A stretch of 64,000 nt of DNA from Anaerolineales bacterium. GTDB taxonomy: Bacteria > Chloroflexota > Anaerolineae > 4572-78 > J111. Each line of letters begins with the position of its first letter. Position 1 is the first letter of the stretch. Made by a program: the position numbers and the translations under genes. The DNA is taken from the NCBI GenBank assembly GCA_015075405.1, contig JABTUK010000005.1, positions 310,001-374,000 of the forward strand. The letters run 5' to 3'. The notes under the pieces were generated by a model. The model saw only the letters and a list, made by a program, of their open reading frames with translations. It was not told where the DNA came from and did no database searches. Positions 24,166 to 32,940 of this stretch are shown here, one piece after another.

Positions 24166-25307
24166 TGGTTGTGTAGGGCGTTGGGGGCCTGGGGTAAGGT
24201 AAAGAAAAAGGTGCAGCCCTGGCCGGGGATGCCTTCGCTCTCTACCCCCACCTGTCCGCCCAATTTCTCCACAATGCGCCGGGCAATGGAGAGACCCAGG
24301 CCGTGACCCTCGGTTTTAATCTGGTTGAGTCGGGTAAATTCGACAAAAAGCCGGGTTTGTTGTTCGGGGGAGAGGCCGGGGCCGTTATCACGGACCCAGA
24401 AGCGTACCATGCCATCCGAGCCGGCGGTGGCCCCCAGATGCAGGCGCGGCGGCTGCCCGCCATACTTAAGGCCGTTGCTGAGATAGTTGGCCCAAACCTC
24501 TTCGACCCAGGGGGCGTGGCCAACGGCCACGGGCCAGTCAGCCGGCAAAATCAGTTCGGCTTCCCGTTCTTCAATCATATAACTCAGCCGCTGCCGGGCT
24601 TCGCCGACAATGCGGGCCATGTTTAAAGGATACTGTTCGACCTCGGTCCGGCGCATCCCGGCCATCAGCAGCAATTCGTTGACGATGTTGTTCATTTTTC
24701 GGGCGGCGCGGGCGATGAGGCCCAATTGTCTGTGGGTGTCCTCAGGCAGTTTGACCTCGCCGGCAATCAACTCGGCAAAGTTGATAATCATACCGACCGG
24801 ATTTTTCAAGTCGTGAGCAACGGTGTGGGCAAAGGCATCCAATTCCTGGTTGCGCTCGGCCAACTCATTATTGAGGCGGGTCAGTTCCTCGTTTTGGGTT
24901 TGCAAGTGCCGTTGCAGCAGGCGCAGGGTTAGATGGGTGGTGATCCGGGCTACCACTTCCTCCTGTTGAAAAGGTTTGGTGATGTAGTCAACCGCTCCGG
25001 CTTCAAAGCCCTTGATCTTGTTGGTAATGTCGTCCAGGGCGCTCATAAAAATGATGGGAATATCCTGGGTGGCTTTATCGGTTTTTAGCCGGCGACAGAC
25101 CTCGATCCCATTCATACCGGGCATCATAATATCCAGCAGGATCAGGTCGGGCTTGGCATACTGGAGGCGTTTCAAAGCACCAAAACCATCTTTGGCGACC
25201 AGCACCTTAAAGCCAATTTGGTCAAAATTCTTCAGCAGCAGCTCCAGATTGGTCGGGTTATCATCCACAATGAGGATCGTGCCAGTAGCAATCATTTCAG
25301 GCGCCAT
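24162..25307 (-). CDS. Receiver domain-histidine kinase fusion
   Basis: A 381-residue soluble protein. A receiver domain (about 8-125: ILIVDDNPTNLELLL, LILLDIMMPGMNG with Asp near 59, FMSALDD, GAVDYITKPF) is followed by a coiled linker (about 128-152) and a histidine kinase: AHTVAHDLKNPVGMIINF (His near 159), an ATPase domain with NYLSNGLKYGG, VRDNGPGLSPEQQTRLFVEF and GHGLGLSIARRIVEKLGGQVGVES. No membrane segment. I chose ATG at 25307, giving an 11-bp overlap with the hybrid kinase stop; extending to 25412 adds residues without domain similarity. Probably works downstream of the hybrid kinase encoded just before it. Confidence 0.94.
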   Translation of the reverse strand: MAPEMIATGTILIVDDNPTNLELLLKNFDQIGFKVLVAKDGFGALKRLQYAKPDLILLDIMMPGMNGIEVCRRLKTDKATQDIPIIFMSALDDITNKIKGFEAGAVDYITKPFQQEEVVARITTHLTLRLLQRHLQTQNEELTRLNNELAERNQELDAFAHTVAHDLKNPVGMIINFAELIAGEVKLPEDTHRQLGLIARAARKMNNIVNELLLMAGMRRTEVEQYPLNMARIVGEARQRLSYMIEEREAELILPADWPVAVGHAPWVEEVWANYLSNGLKYGGQPPRLHLGATAGSDGMVRFWVRDNGPGLSPEQQTRLFVEFTRLNQIKTEGHGLGLSIARRIVEKLGGQVGVESEGIPGQGCTFFFTLPQAPNALHNQ

Positions 25308-28300
25308 AGCCTTCCTCCATGTAGTGTCTGACCAGATCACAGATCTTTTCCAACTCAAATGTTTTGGCCAGCGAGTGAACGACGGCGGCAAAAGGGGCCA
25401 GATTTTGGTCAACCTGTTCCAAATGGTTGATGCGGGCGCGAATCTCGCTCACATCGCCCATCTGAGCTAATTGAAACAGCAGGGCTGCTTCGCCTGGCGG
25501 TGGGCCAATCAGTCTGGCGGCCACGGGCAGGCGAGGGAACAGCGGAGCGGCTCCGTCAAATTCTGTCGCTTCCTCTCTGACTGTATCTGCGCGTTCATCA
25601 TACACCCAGGTTAGATTTAGATAATGCTGGAGGATGTCAAGCAAAACATTTACCTCGACCGGTTTGGGCAGGAAATAGTTGCAGCCGGCGGCCAGGCTTT
25701 GCTCACGGGTAATGCCAAACGCGCTGGCTGAAACGGCGATAATAATAACGTCTTTCAAGCTGCTTGATTGCCGAATCTGTTGGGCCACGTCAATACCGCT
25801 CAGGCGGGGCATCACCAAATCGAGCAAAATCAGCTCTGGCTGAAACTCGGTGGCCTGGCGCAGCCCGTCGGTCCCATCGGTGGCTTCGGCTATTTCAAAC
25901 CCCAGCGGGGCTAACAAGGCCACCAGTACGGCGCGATTATCGCGGTTGTCGTCAATAATCAAAACTTTGCGGCGCTGGCCTTGATACCCGGTGATGTCGC
26001 CGGGGGTGGTAGGCTCGACCCACTCAGGCAGGTCGTTCAAGCTGACATCCAGCCAAAAGATGCTGCCCTGGCCCGGCTGGCTCTGCACCCGGAGTTGGCT
26101 GTTCATTAACTCGGCCAATTTACGGCTAATCGGCAGCCCCAGGCCGGCCCCTTCAAAATTGTAGATTTGATCAAGCTGCCGGAAGGGTTGAAAAATTTCT
26201 TCCAACTTGTCGGGGGTAATGCCAATCCCCGTATCGGCCACCTGGAAGCGGATCAGGTAAGTACCGCTAGTTTCAGGGCCGGCGATGGGGGTGCGCTCAA
26301 TAACGCTGACGGTGAAAGTGATTTGACCATGTTCGGTAAACTTGACCGCATTGCCCAGCAGGTTGAGGAGAATCTGGCGCAAGCGGCGGGGGTCGCCCTG
26401 GATAACTTTGGGCAGCGGTGAGAGAAGTTCGTATTTGAAGGCCAGCCCTTTTTGTTCAGCCTGGATGCGGGCAATGTCGGCAATCATCTGCAAAAACTCA
26501 TTCAGGTAAAAATTGGCCGGGTATAATTCCAGCCGCCCCGCCTCGATTTTGGACAGGTCTAAAATATCATTGATCAGGGTGAGTAAATGTTCGCCGCTGC
26601 GCTGGATGGTGCTTAAGCCGTCTTGCCAGCCCGTTAGCGGCAGGCCAAATTGACGCGCCTCGCGCTGCAAAGTCTGGGTATAACCCAGTATCCCGTTCAG
26701 CGGGGTGCGCAGTTCGTGGCTCATATGGGCCAAAAACTCACTTTTGGCGCGGTTAGCTAGTTCGGCGCTTTGTTTGGCCTCCTGCAACTCGGCCTCGATC
26801 TGATTGCGTTTCTTAATTTCTTGCTCAAGCTGCTCGACTACCTTGACCAATTCGGCGGTACGATCAGCCACCATCTCTTCCAGGTGATTCCGATACTGTT
26901 GCAACTCGGCCTCGGCCTGTTTGCGGGCGGTCAGGTCAACATACATGGCCCGGATGCCGATAACGTTGCCCTGCTCATCTGTTTCGGGCAGGGCTTGGAG
27001 CAGGGTTTGCAAAATCCGGCCATCATGGGTGATCAGTTCGCGCTCGTCAGAGATGGGCTGGCCGGCCATGGTTTGCGAGAAATGGCGCAGTCCTTTATGT
27101 TTTGACTCCCCCGCATAGAAATGGGTTACAACCCGCCCCAGCACGTCGGCCCGTTGATAGCCCAGGGTGCGGGCAAAGAGTTCGTTGCAATCAGAAATGA
27201 TGGGCTGGCCGTTTTGGCTATTGAGCAGGACATACATCAAGGGCGCATCTTCAAACAGGCTGCGATAGCGCTGTTCGGCGCGCTGCAAGGCGGTGGTAGC
27301 CTGTTCAACTTCCGCTTGCTGTATTTGCAGGGTGGAGGCCATCTCATCAAAGGCGCGGCCAAGTTGGCCCAGCTCATCCCGGTTGTTTATCAGGCCGCTG
27401 CGCGCGCGCAAGTCGCCGCCGGCCAGCCGCCGGGTGGCCCCCACCAGAGTGCGAAGCTGGCGCAGAATAAATAAATCGCTGCCCAGCCAGGCGGCTAACA
27501 CGGCCAGGACGGCCACAAATCCTAACGCGATGAGATTGAGGGCGGTCAATCGGTTGACTTCGGCCAGGGCTACTCCGGTAGGGATACCGACGGCTACATA
27601 AACCGGATTATGGTCGGCTGGGCCAAAGAGAGGGGTAAAGGCATAGAGGCGCAGGAAGTTATCAATGCCGAGTGTCTCAATCGTCCCTTCGCCCTGTTGG
27701 GCCAGCATGGCTTGCTGCAAGGGGTCTTCGGGTTTAGTCTTGCCCACCCACTGCGCTGCATCAGGATAGCGGGCTAAAATTGTGCCTTGCCGGTCAATAA
27801 CAACCATGGCCGAGCCGGCCGGTAAACCGGCGGTGACGGCTAAGTGGTCAAACCAGGCCAGATCGAGGGTGGCAAAAAGCACGGCTGAGGGTGAGCCGGC
27901 GGCGTTAAGCAGAGGATAGCCGAAGCTCAGGGCAAATTTGCCGGTCACAGGGTCATGGCCGTACTCGCCAATGGCAAAATCACGGTTTTGTAGCGCCTGC
28001 TTGAACCAGGCTTGGCCGGCGACAGTGGCCGGTTGAGAGACAGGTGTTGCGCTGCAAAGAAGGTTGCCCTTCGGATCGGCCAGACCTAAATTAGCATAAC
28101 GCGAGTCTTTGGTCAATAAATTGCTGAGAATAGTGACGCAGGCGGCCGGATCATCCCGGTGCAATTGGAGAATCTGGGCCAGGCCCAGCAAAAGCTGGCG
28201 CGTCCCTTCGATGAGCAGTTGGTGCTGCTGCGCAGCGAGCTGCGCTACCCGCAGGGTATCTTGGTGGGCCTGTTCCAGGTTGGCCTGGCGAACTCTTAGG

Positions 28301-28395
28301 TCGGTAAAAATGATCAGGGCCAGGGCCGGGATAATGGCCAATAATACCAACAAGATGATCCGGCTGCGCAGGGTAGCTAAGGAAAAACGCCTCAA
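25297..28395 (-). CDS. Membrane hybrid sensor histidine kinase (Cache-HAMP-PAS-HisKA-HATPase-REC)
   Basis: A 1032-residue kinase. Two membrane segments (about 13-28 and 283-305) enclose an extracytoplasmic double-Cache-like sensor (QAWFKQALQNRDFAIGEYGHDPVTGKFALSFGYPLL). Then come HAMP (about 310-360), PAS (about 375-490: RYRSLFEDAPLMYVLLNSQNG), a coiled coil, HisKA (FLAHMSHELRTPLNGILGY, His near 556), HATPase (LLGNAVKFTEHG, VADTGIGITPDKL, GAGLGLPISRKL) and a receiver (LIIDDNRDN near 810, Asp in LLLDLVMPR near 860). The last about 100 residues are helical, possibly a degenerate Hpt. It sits 3 bp after the GT-C-like gene and overlaps the receiver-kinase gene, so all belong to one operon. Confidence 0.95.
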   Translation of the reverse strand: MRRFSLATLRSRIILLVLLAIIPALALIIFTDLRVRQANLEQAHQDTLRVAQLAAQQHQLLIEGTRQLLLGLAQILQLHRDDPAACVTILSNLLTKDSRYANLGLADPKGNLLCSATPVSQPATVAGQAWFKQALQNRDFAIGEYGHDPVTGKFALSFGYPLLNAAGSPSAVLFATLDLAWFDHLAVTAGLPAGSAMVVIDRQGTILARYPDAAQWVGKTKPEDPLQQAMLAQQGEGTIETLGIDNFLRLYAFTPLFGPADHNPVYVAVGIPTGVALAEVNRLTALNLIALGFVAVLAVLAAWLGSDLFILRQLRTLVGATRRLAGGDLRARSGLINNRDELGQLGRAFDEMASTLQIQQAEVEQATTALQRAEQRYRSLFEDAPLMYVLLNSQNGQPIISDCNELFARTLGYQRADVLGRVVTHFYAGESKHKGLRHFSQTMAGQPISDERELITHDGRILQTLLQALPETDEQGNVIGIRAMYVDLTARKQAEAELQQYRNHLEEMVADRTAELVKVVEQLEQEIKKRNQIEAELQEAKQSAELANRAKSEFLAHMSHELRTPLNGILGYTQTLQREARQFGLPLTGWQDGLSTIQRSGEHLLTLINDILDLSKIEAGRLELYPANFYLNEFLQMIADIARIQAEQKGLAFKYELLSPLPKVIQGDPRRLRQILLNLLGNAVKFTEHGQITFTVSVIERTPIAGPETSGTYLIRFQVADTGIGITPDKLEEIFQPFRQLDQIYNFEGAGLGLPISRKLAELMNSQLRVQSQPGQGSIFWLDVSLNDLPEWVEPTTPGDITGYQGQRRKVLIIDDNRDNRAVLVALLAPLGFEIAEATDGTDGLRQATEFQPELILLDLVMPRLSGIDVAQQIRQSSSLKDVIIIAVSASAFGITREQSLAAGCNYFLPKPVEVNVLLDILQHYLNLTWVYDERADTVREEATEFDGAAPLFPRLPVAARLIGPPPGEAALLFQLAQMGDVSEIRARINHLEQVDQNLAPFAAVVHSLAKTFELEKICDLVRHYMEEGYGA

Positions 28396-28398
28396 AAT

Positions 28399-30684
28399 TT
28401 ATTCCTCTTTGAGCGACAAACGCCAGACAGTAACCGCATCGGAGGGGGAATCGGCCTGGAGGCTGAGCTTGACCCACTCAAGCGATAGAGGGGGTAAAGC
28501 AAGGGTATAAGCGGCAGGAGTTTGGGTTATTTCTATTCTACCCAACGGCTCGCCGTCAGCAAATACGGTCAAAGCCGGAGGTGGGTTTCCGGGGCTGGCA
28601 GCGGTGATTTCCAGAATGAGGGGCCGGTTCTGGGGGTGATGCAGAAAAAGTTCGGCCGGCCTATCGTCGGTGATGGCGCGGGTGATGCTATTAGCCGTTT
28701 CCTGGCGTTTGCTCCAGCCCTGGCCCAAACTCAGGTAGGGCTGGGGCTCGCGCCGGAGCGGGGTGGGATAAACTTTCAAACGCCCATCGTCGTAAATGGG
28801 CAAAGTATTGGGCAAGGCGGCGGCGACCCATCGCTCAGTGGCCTCCCGTTCCGGGCCGGGCGGCATTTGGTAATAATCGAGTACGATATAGCGCAGGTTG
28901 AAGTCGTAGAAGATCGTCGGGGCAATTCGGTCGAGCGGCTGATCAATGATGTCGGGGCCGAGGTAGCGCCAGTGTTGGAAAACGGGGGTGCGCCAGGCCA
29001 GTTCCAGGGGATTGTCGCGTGAAGTGTAGGCGGTCAAGAGGCGTTTGCCATGCGCCGTCTGGTACAGCATCGGCGTGGGCCGGTCCCAATTCATGGGCAG
29101 CTCGGCAATGGCGAAATCGCCGGGTTGTTGGGCTAAATCAAAGTAGAACTGCGGGGTGTCAATTTTAGAGATAGGGTAGGGGATGGCGAGAAACTCGAAG
29201 CAGATGAGCAGGGCAGCGAGGAGAGGGAGGGAATGGCGAATGGTGAATGGTGAATGACGAATGGTGACACTTGACACCTGACACTTGACACCTGACACCT
29301 GACACCTGACACCTGATAAGTAAGCCAGGCCGATGGCGGCCAACACGCCGAGGCCGAGCATGACCATTAAATCGTAACGGCTAAGGGAGCGGGTCAGGCC
29401 GATAAAGGGGACGGTGTGATACAAAAGCAGATAAGGCAATGGCAGGGGCCAGCCGCCGAGGGTGACGATTTTGCCGCCAATGTGCAGGTACGGACCAAGC
29501 GCCAGAACGAAAAAGCTGGCGGTAATAAATGCCCAAAACTTGAGCCACGGCTGTCGCCAGCTTCGCCCAATGGCTAAAGCAGCCAGAGCCAAAGGCACAA
29601 AACCGGCAAAGATGAGTCGCTCCGAAAGCGTGGTGCTAAAGGTATCGGCGATGGTTTTGGCCCATTGACCCCAGAGCGGGTGCATTTCCGAGGGCAGGAT
29701 AAAGGCCAGCAAATCGGCGGAAAGAGTGATGCTTTGCTCCAAACCCGTTTGCAGCTCTGGCGTCGAGCGGGCAGCCCGTATCATCGGGACAAGCATGGGC
29801 GAGAGCGCCAGCGCAAACCCCAGGCCGATAAGCAGAAGAGGATAGAGGGTAGAAGATAGAAGATGGAAGATAGAGGGTGGAGGATGATGGGCAAACTCTT
29901 GCTCCCCTACTTCGCGTCCTCGCCTCTTCGCCTCTTCGTCTCCTCGTCTCCATAGCACCCAGGCCAACATCAAGCCGGTAAAGATGAGCAGGTAGAGGGT
30001 GTGATACCAGTCAACCAGGGTGGCTAAAATCAGAAAGAGGCAGGCAAGGGCAGCATTGCGAACCTCACCCCCAACCCCTCTCCTAAGAGGAGAGGGGGGC
30101 TGAAGGGTGCGTAATAACCACAACACATAAAACGGCGGCCAGATCATGCTAAAAACCTGCATGTGGCCCAACAAATGAGCAAAATGAAACGGCGACATCG
30201 TAAACACCAGCCCGCCCACAAAAGCCGCCGGTCGCAGCCCCCTGCCGGTAAAGCGGAGGCGGTTTAAGGTGTCCAGGGCCAGCAGGTAGCCACCGTAACC
30301 GGCCAGGGTAAAACTGACCAGCACCACCGCATTATAGGCAATCGCCAGCCCAAAATTGAGTTGGATAGGCAGCGTCCAAAAGCTGTTAAAAATGTTGAGG
30401 GTGTGAAAGAGCAAGCTGGCCCCATTGGGCGGGTAAAGATAGTCGGTGAAAAAAGGGGTAGTCCCCAGTTCCAGGAGAGCCTTTTTAACCCACCATATGT
30501 TCCAGTAGTTCTGCCAGCCGTCGAAGCCATCGCCGGGAATGCCGTCGGTCAGGTGGAGAACGGTGGGCCAGGTCATCAGGATTGTCAATAGAAAATAAAT
30601 TAAGATGGGCCAGATATGATGGAATAAGGACCGGCGGTCGGCGGTCGGCGGTCGGCGGTCAGGAGATGGCTTTAATCGTGTCAT
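28399..30684 (-). CDS. Large GT-C-like membrane protein interrupted by in-frame repeats
   Basis: A 761-residue polytopic protein with about twelve membrane segments and a C-terminal extracytoplasmic beta-rich domain of about 200 residues. The first outside loop, LHLTDGIPGDGFDGWQNYWNIWWVKKAL, carries acidic residues (GDGFD) in the position used by GT-C glycosyltransferases, so sugar transfer is likely but not shown. ATG at 30684 overlaps the hydrolase stop by 4 bp. Four dispersed repeats are in frame: 30631 (PDRRPPTADRR), 30061 (PPSPLRRGVGGEV), 29838 (RRGDEEAKRRGREVGEQ...) and 29231 (SGVRCQVSGVKCQVSSV). All four map to polar stretches at the N-terminus or between membrane helices. Confidence 0.83.
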   Translation of the reverse strand: MTRLKPSPDRRPPTADRRSLFHHIWPILIYFLLTILMTWPTVLHLTDGIPGDGFDGWQNYWNIWWVKKALLELGTTPFFTDYLYPPNGASLLFHTLNIFNSFWTLPIQLNFGLAIAYNAVVLVSFTLAGYGGYLLALDTLNRLRFTGRGLRPAAFVGGLVFTMSPFHFAHLLGHMQVFSMIWPPFYVLWLLRTLQPPSPLRRGVGGEVRNAALACLFLILATLVDWYHTLYLLIFTGLMLAWVLWRRGDEEAKRRGREVGEQEFAHHPPPSIFHLLSSTLYPLLLIGLGFALALSPMLVPMIRAARSTPELQTGLEQSITLSADLLAFILPSEMHPLWGQWAKTIADTFSTTLSERLIFAGFVPLALAALAIGRSWRQPWLKFWAFITASFFVLALGPYLHIGGKIVTLGGWPLPLPYLLLYHTVPFIGLTRSLSRYDLMVMLGLGVLAAIGLAYLSGVRCQVSGVKCQVSSVTIRHSPFTIRHSLPLLAALLICFEFLAIPYPISKIDTPQFYFDLAQQPGDFAIAELPMNWDRPTPMLYQTAHGKRLLTAYTSRDNPLELAWRTPVFQHWRYLGPDIIDQPLDRIAPTIFYDFNLRYIVLDYYQMPPGPEREATERWVAAALPNTLPIYDDGRLKVYPTPLRREPQPYLSLGQGWSKRQETANSITRAITDDRPAELFLHHPQNRPLILEITAASPGNPPPALTVFADGEPLGRIEITQTPAAYTLALPPLSLEWVKLSLQADSPSDAVTVWRLSLKEE
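29231..29318. repeat. In-frame heptad array (GAATGGT, GACACCT)
   Basis: About twelve 7-mers in strict phase: GAATGGT-type units followed by GACACTT/GACACCT units. Open in the minus frame and encoding a loop between two membrane helices. Confidence 0.92.
29838..29950. repeat. In-frame heptad array (GAAGATA) plus CTCTTCGC units
   Basis: 7-mers of GAAGATA/GAGGGTG type (29838-29885), then CGCCTCTTCG-type units to 29950. Translated as a charged loop in the GT-C-like protein. Confidence 0.88.
30061..30107. repeat. In-frame GC-rich palindrome, diverged
   Basis: CTCACCCCCAACCCCTCTCC faces AGGAGAGGGG; the outer part of the right arm has decayed. It encodes QPPSPLRRGVGGEVRN in a loop. Confidence 0.85.
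30631..30661. repeat. In-frame GGTCGGC heptad array
   Basis: Four perfect 7-bp units plus a partial one, encoding the basic N-terminal tail before the first membrane helix. Confidence 0.92.
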
Positions 30685-31457
30685 GAATACTGCGCTAAAA
30701 ATTGAGATACAGCACGCTGCCACTCGTCAGGCTTGGCCGCCAAATACGCTTCGTGACCCACGCCGCTAAAAGCCTCAAACCACTTTTTTCCGTTTAAATT
30801 TTGAAAGACGGCCCGGCCTTCAGCCAGGGTGGCGCGAGGGTCATCCGTGCCGTGCAGCACCAGGGCTGGACAGTAAACGCTGGCGGCATATTCGACCGGG
30901 TTGTGCCTGAAACCGGAATAACCCTGTTGAAACCCACCCCAAAATACCAGCAGATGAGCCGCCGGAAATGAAGGCAGCCCCATGCTGGTAAAACGATTTT
31001 GCACCGTTGAGAGTAATTTATCGAAGACAGCCTCAAGGATAATGCCTGCGGGCTGGATTTGGTATACCGCGATGGCGCGAAGCACCGCCGCGCCGCCCAT
31101 CGAGCGGCCATACAGGATAATAGGCTGGCCCGCCGCCAGGGCGCGGGCATATTCAAAAGCCTGGGCGACATCTTCGGCTTCAGCAAAGCCGAGGCTGGTC
31201 TCGCTGCGGTTGGAGCCGCCGCTGCCGCGAAAATCCACCAGAAAGGAGGCATAGCCCAACGTATGCAGCGCCTTCGCCTCCGGCAGCATGCTAGATTTGG
31301 CCGAGGCGTAGCCGTGAAACAACAGCACCCATCCTTTTACGCTCAGCAAGCCGAATAGAACAAAAACAGAACCGGCGAATCTTTTTAGTCCTCGCCACTT
31401 ATTTGAAAGGGGAGTCTGGGGGGATTTCTCGCTCCCTGCGGTCACTCGAAATGACAT
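30681..31457 (-). CDS. Alpha/beta hydrolase with repeat-derived N-terminus
   Basis: The hydrolase part is clear from about 31365 downward: GWVLLFHGYASAKSSMLP (oxyanion region), DFRGSGGSNRSETSLGFAEAEDV, nucleophile elbow GRSMGGAAVLRA, acid in LHGTDDPRATLAEG and His in GVGHEAYLA, so the triad is complete (serine-aminopeptidase/S33-like lipolytic group). Everything upstream of it (31385-31640) is dispersed repeat. The first strands and membrane anchor expected in relatives are missing, so the 5' end has probably been displaced. I give the ATG at 31457; an open frame continues to 31622, and TTG codons near 31350 are alternatives. It overlaps the GT-C-like gene by 4 bp and heads that operon. Confidence 0.68.
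   Translation of the reverse strand: MSFRVTAGSEKSPQTPLSNKWRGLKRFAGSVFVLFGLLSVKGWVLLFHGYASAKSSMLPEAKALHTLGYASFLVDFRGSGGSNRSETSLGFAEAEDVAQAFEYARALAAGQPIILYGRSMGGAAVLRAIAVYQIQPAGIILEAVFDKLLSTVQNRFTSMGLPSFPAAHLLVFWGGFQQGYSGFRHNPVEYAASVYCPALVLHGTDDPRATLAEGRAVFQNLNGKKWFEAFSGVGHEAYLAAKPDEWQRAVSQFLAQYS
31418..31457. repeat. GGGATTTCTCGCTCC...CGAAATGACA repeat
   Basis: Right half of the family seen at 14396 and 22865, here running into the apparent 5' end of the hydrolase. Confidence 0.8.
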
Positions 31458-31516
31458 AGTAGGTCCTGGCGCTATTCTTGAATGAGAACCTTCGGAAACC
31501 CCAGAGATAATCTCGC

Positions 31517-31634
31517 CACCGGCGCTCGTCCGGCGATGAAGTCGCCGGACTATGCAACGGCGCCCGATCAATCGGGCTAAAGCCGGATTGACCCGGCGCT
31601 GTTCTCTAGCCCTGGCATTCATGCCGGGGCGGGT
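31517..31634. repeat. Multi-hairpin repeat, GGCGATGAAGTCGCC type
   Basis: Hairpins TCCGGCGATGAAGTCGCCGGA, GCCCGATCAATCGGGC, GCCGGATTGACCCGGC and CCTGGCATTCATGCCGGGG in series. Same order as 8688 and 60650. Confidence 0.82.
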
Positions 31635-31671
31635 AAGTCAGATGAAATGATTTCCGAACCCTTCTGAGTAT

Positions 31672-32283
31672 TTAAGCGAAGCCCCATTTGCCGGCTGTCT
31701 TTTCAATCAAACCCAACAGCTTTTTCACCAGCGGCTGCTGCCGCCGGATGAGCCAGGCCGACCCCCAACCCAACGCTGCCCCGGCCAGGACATCACCGGG
31801 ATAATGCACCCCGCCCAAAATACGGCTTAGCCCGAACAGCGCGGCCAGGGCCAGCAGCCCCCAACCCCAGGTGCGATTATAAAACCAGACCCCGGCGGCA
31901 ATCGCAAAACCGAACGCGGCCGCATTGCTGGGAAAAGAAGAGTCGCTGGGCCGGTAAAACAGCAAGTTGACCGTGTGACCGGCAAAAGGGCGGGGCCGGA
32001 AGTAAAGCAAATTGATGACCTTGAGCAGCGCATTAGCCAGAGCCGCGCTCAGACTGGCGGTCAAGACAGCTTGCCGGTTAGCTCTTTCTAACCCTTCCCG
32101 GTCTTTAAGACCTGGTAGGTTTTTTTGCTCAAACCACAAGGCCAGCAGCAGCAGGGCCAGGACAGTCGGCACAAAATAATCGTTGAGCAGCAGGCGGGCC
32201 AGCCAGTCCAGCCAGGGCCATTGTCCCGCCAGGCTATTAATCGCCGCGAAAAGCCAGTAGTCCAGAAAATGAATGAAGGTCAT
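31672..32283 (-). CDS. PAP2-family membrane phosphatase
   Basis: A 203-residue protein with about five membrane segments and all three PAP2 (type 2 phosphatidic acid phosphatase) signatures: KVINLLYFRPRPF (K...RP), PSNAAAFGFA (PSxH-type motif with the usual His replaced by Asn or Ala) and SRILGGVHYPGDVLAG (SR...H...D). Such enzymes remove phosphate from lipid phosphates such as undecaprenyl pyrophosphate on the outer face of the membrane. The altered second motif may affect activity. ATG at 32283 chosen; the upstream frame to 32355 is a repeat. A decayed AGACCTG palindrome (GGTCTTTAAGACCTGGTAGG, about 32100) is in frame in a loop. Confidence 0.9.
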   Translation of the reverse strand: MTFIHFLDYWLFAAINSLAGQWPWLDWLARLLLNDYFVPTVLALLLLALWFEQKNLPGLKDREGLERANRQAVLTASLSAALANALLKVINLLYFRPRPFAGHTVNLLFYRPSDSSFPSNAAAFGFAIAAGVWFYNRTWGWGLLALAALFGLSRILGGVHYPGDVLAGAALGWGSAWLIRRQQPLVKKLLGLIEKTAGKWGFA

Positions 32284-32305
32284 GGAGGTTGAGGATTGGT
32301 CTGAA

Positions 32306-32363
32306 ACGTGAGGCGTGATGCATGAGGATTTTTGCCTAGAATCCTCACGCCTCACGCCTCATT
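32306..32363. repeat. Heptad inverted repeat (GTGAGGC/CCTCACG)
   Basis: ACGTGAGGCGTGATGCATGAGGAT and its complement ATCCTCACGCCTCACGCCTCA around a short loop, ending 23 nt before the PAP2 start on the minus strand. Confidence 0.85.
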
Positions 32364-32439
32364 TAGACTAAATCTGGAATTGCCTAAAGTTCCTGCCTAT
32401 TATCAGACAGATTGCCGAGACAGTCAAAAGTAATGAGGT

Positions 32440-32820
32440 TCAGTCGGTTTTATTAGCCAATACATCGTTCTGGTTCGAGATTGCCGTCCGAGTGCGCCAA
32501 AACTCTCGCTGCCACAACACCCCCGCCAATCGAGCCGTTGCCAGCGCGCTCAAGCCTCCGGCGGCAAAGAGGGTGGTTAACTCGCCCCCGGCCAGGCCGG
32601 GTGTAAACAGACCGGGCGTGGCAGTAAAAAACCAGCCAAAGCCGGCGCAAACCAAAAATAAGCCCACACCCTGCCCCACTCGCCCCAACCCCCACGCGCC
32701 TAACCAGCTAATAGCCGGCTTGTGGTTACGAGCCGCTGCCCATTGCAGCGTCCCCAAAACGGAGATAAAGCAGAGAATGAAATAGTTTTGAGTAATGATT
32801 GGATAGAGTGAGAATAACAT
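32440..32820 (-). CDS. Small membrane protein of unknown function
   Basis: A 126-residue protein with three or four hydrophobic segments (about 5-26, 40-68 and 78-100), opening MLFSLYPIITQNYFILCFISVLGTLQWAAARN and ending in a polar tail. I recognise no family. The Gly/Ala-rich helices and the position before the PAP2 gene on the same strand suggest an integral inner-membrane protein. Coding status rests on length and residue composition only. Confidence 0.6.
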   Translation of the reverse strand: MLFSLYPIITQNYFILCFISVLGTLQWAAARNHKPAISWLGAWGLGRVGQGVGLFLVCAGFGWFFTATPGLFTPGLAGGELTTLFAAGGLSALATARLAGVLWQREFWRTRTAISNQNDVLANKTD

Positions 32821-32860
32821 AAGGCCAGGGAACTGAAGGAAGAAGAAAACCTATCCTAGA

Positions 32861-32938
32861 GGAGTGAGGCACGCCCACGTGCCGACTGTGAAGCGTGCCG
32901 CACGTGGGCGTGCTGGCTCCTCAATTGGAATCCACTGA
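32861..32938. repeat. MITE-like element, copy 1 (partial left end)
   Basis: Inner palindrome GCACGCCCACGTGC...GCACGTGGGCGTGC and right end CTCCTCAATTGGAATCCACTGAG match the family at 36228 and 59112; the left terminal CAGTAG is missing. Confidence 0.82.
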
Positions 32939-32940
32939 GA

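Noticed and set aside
29231-29318. CRISPR array
   Set aside because: Units are 7 bp in strict tandem without spacers; there are no cas genes in the window.
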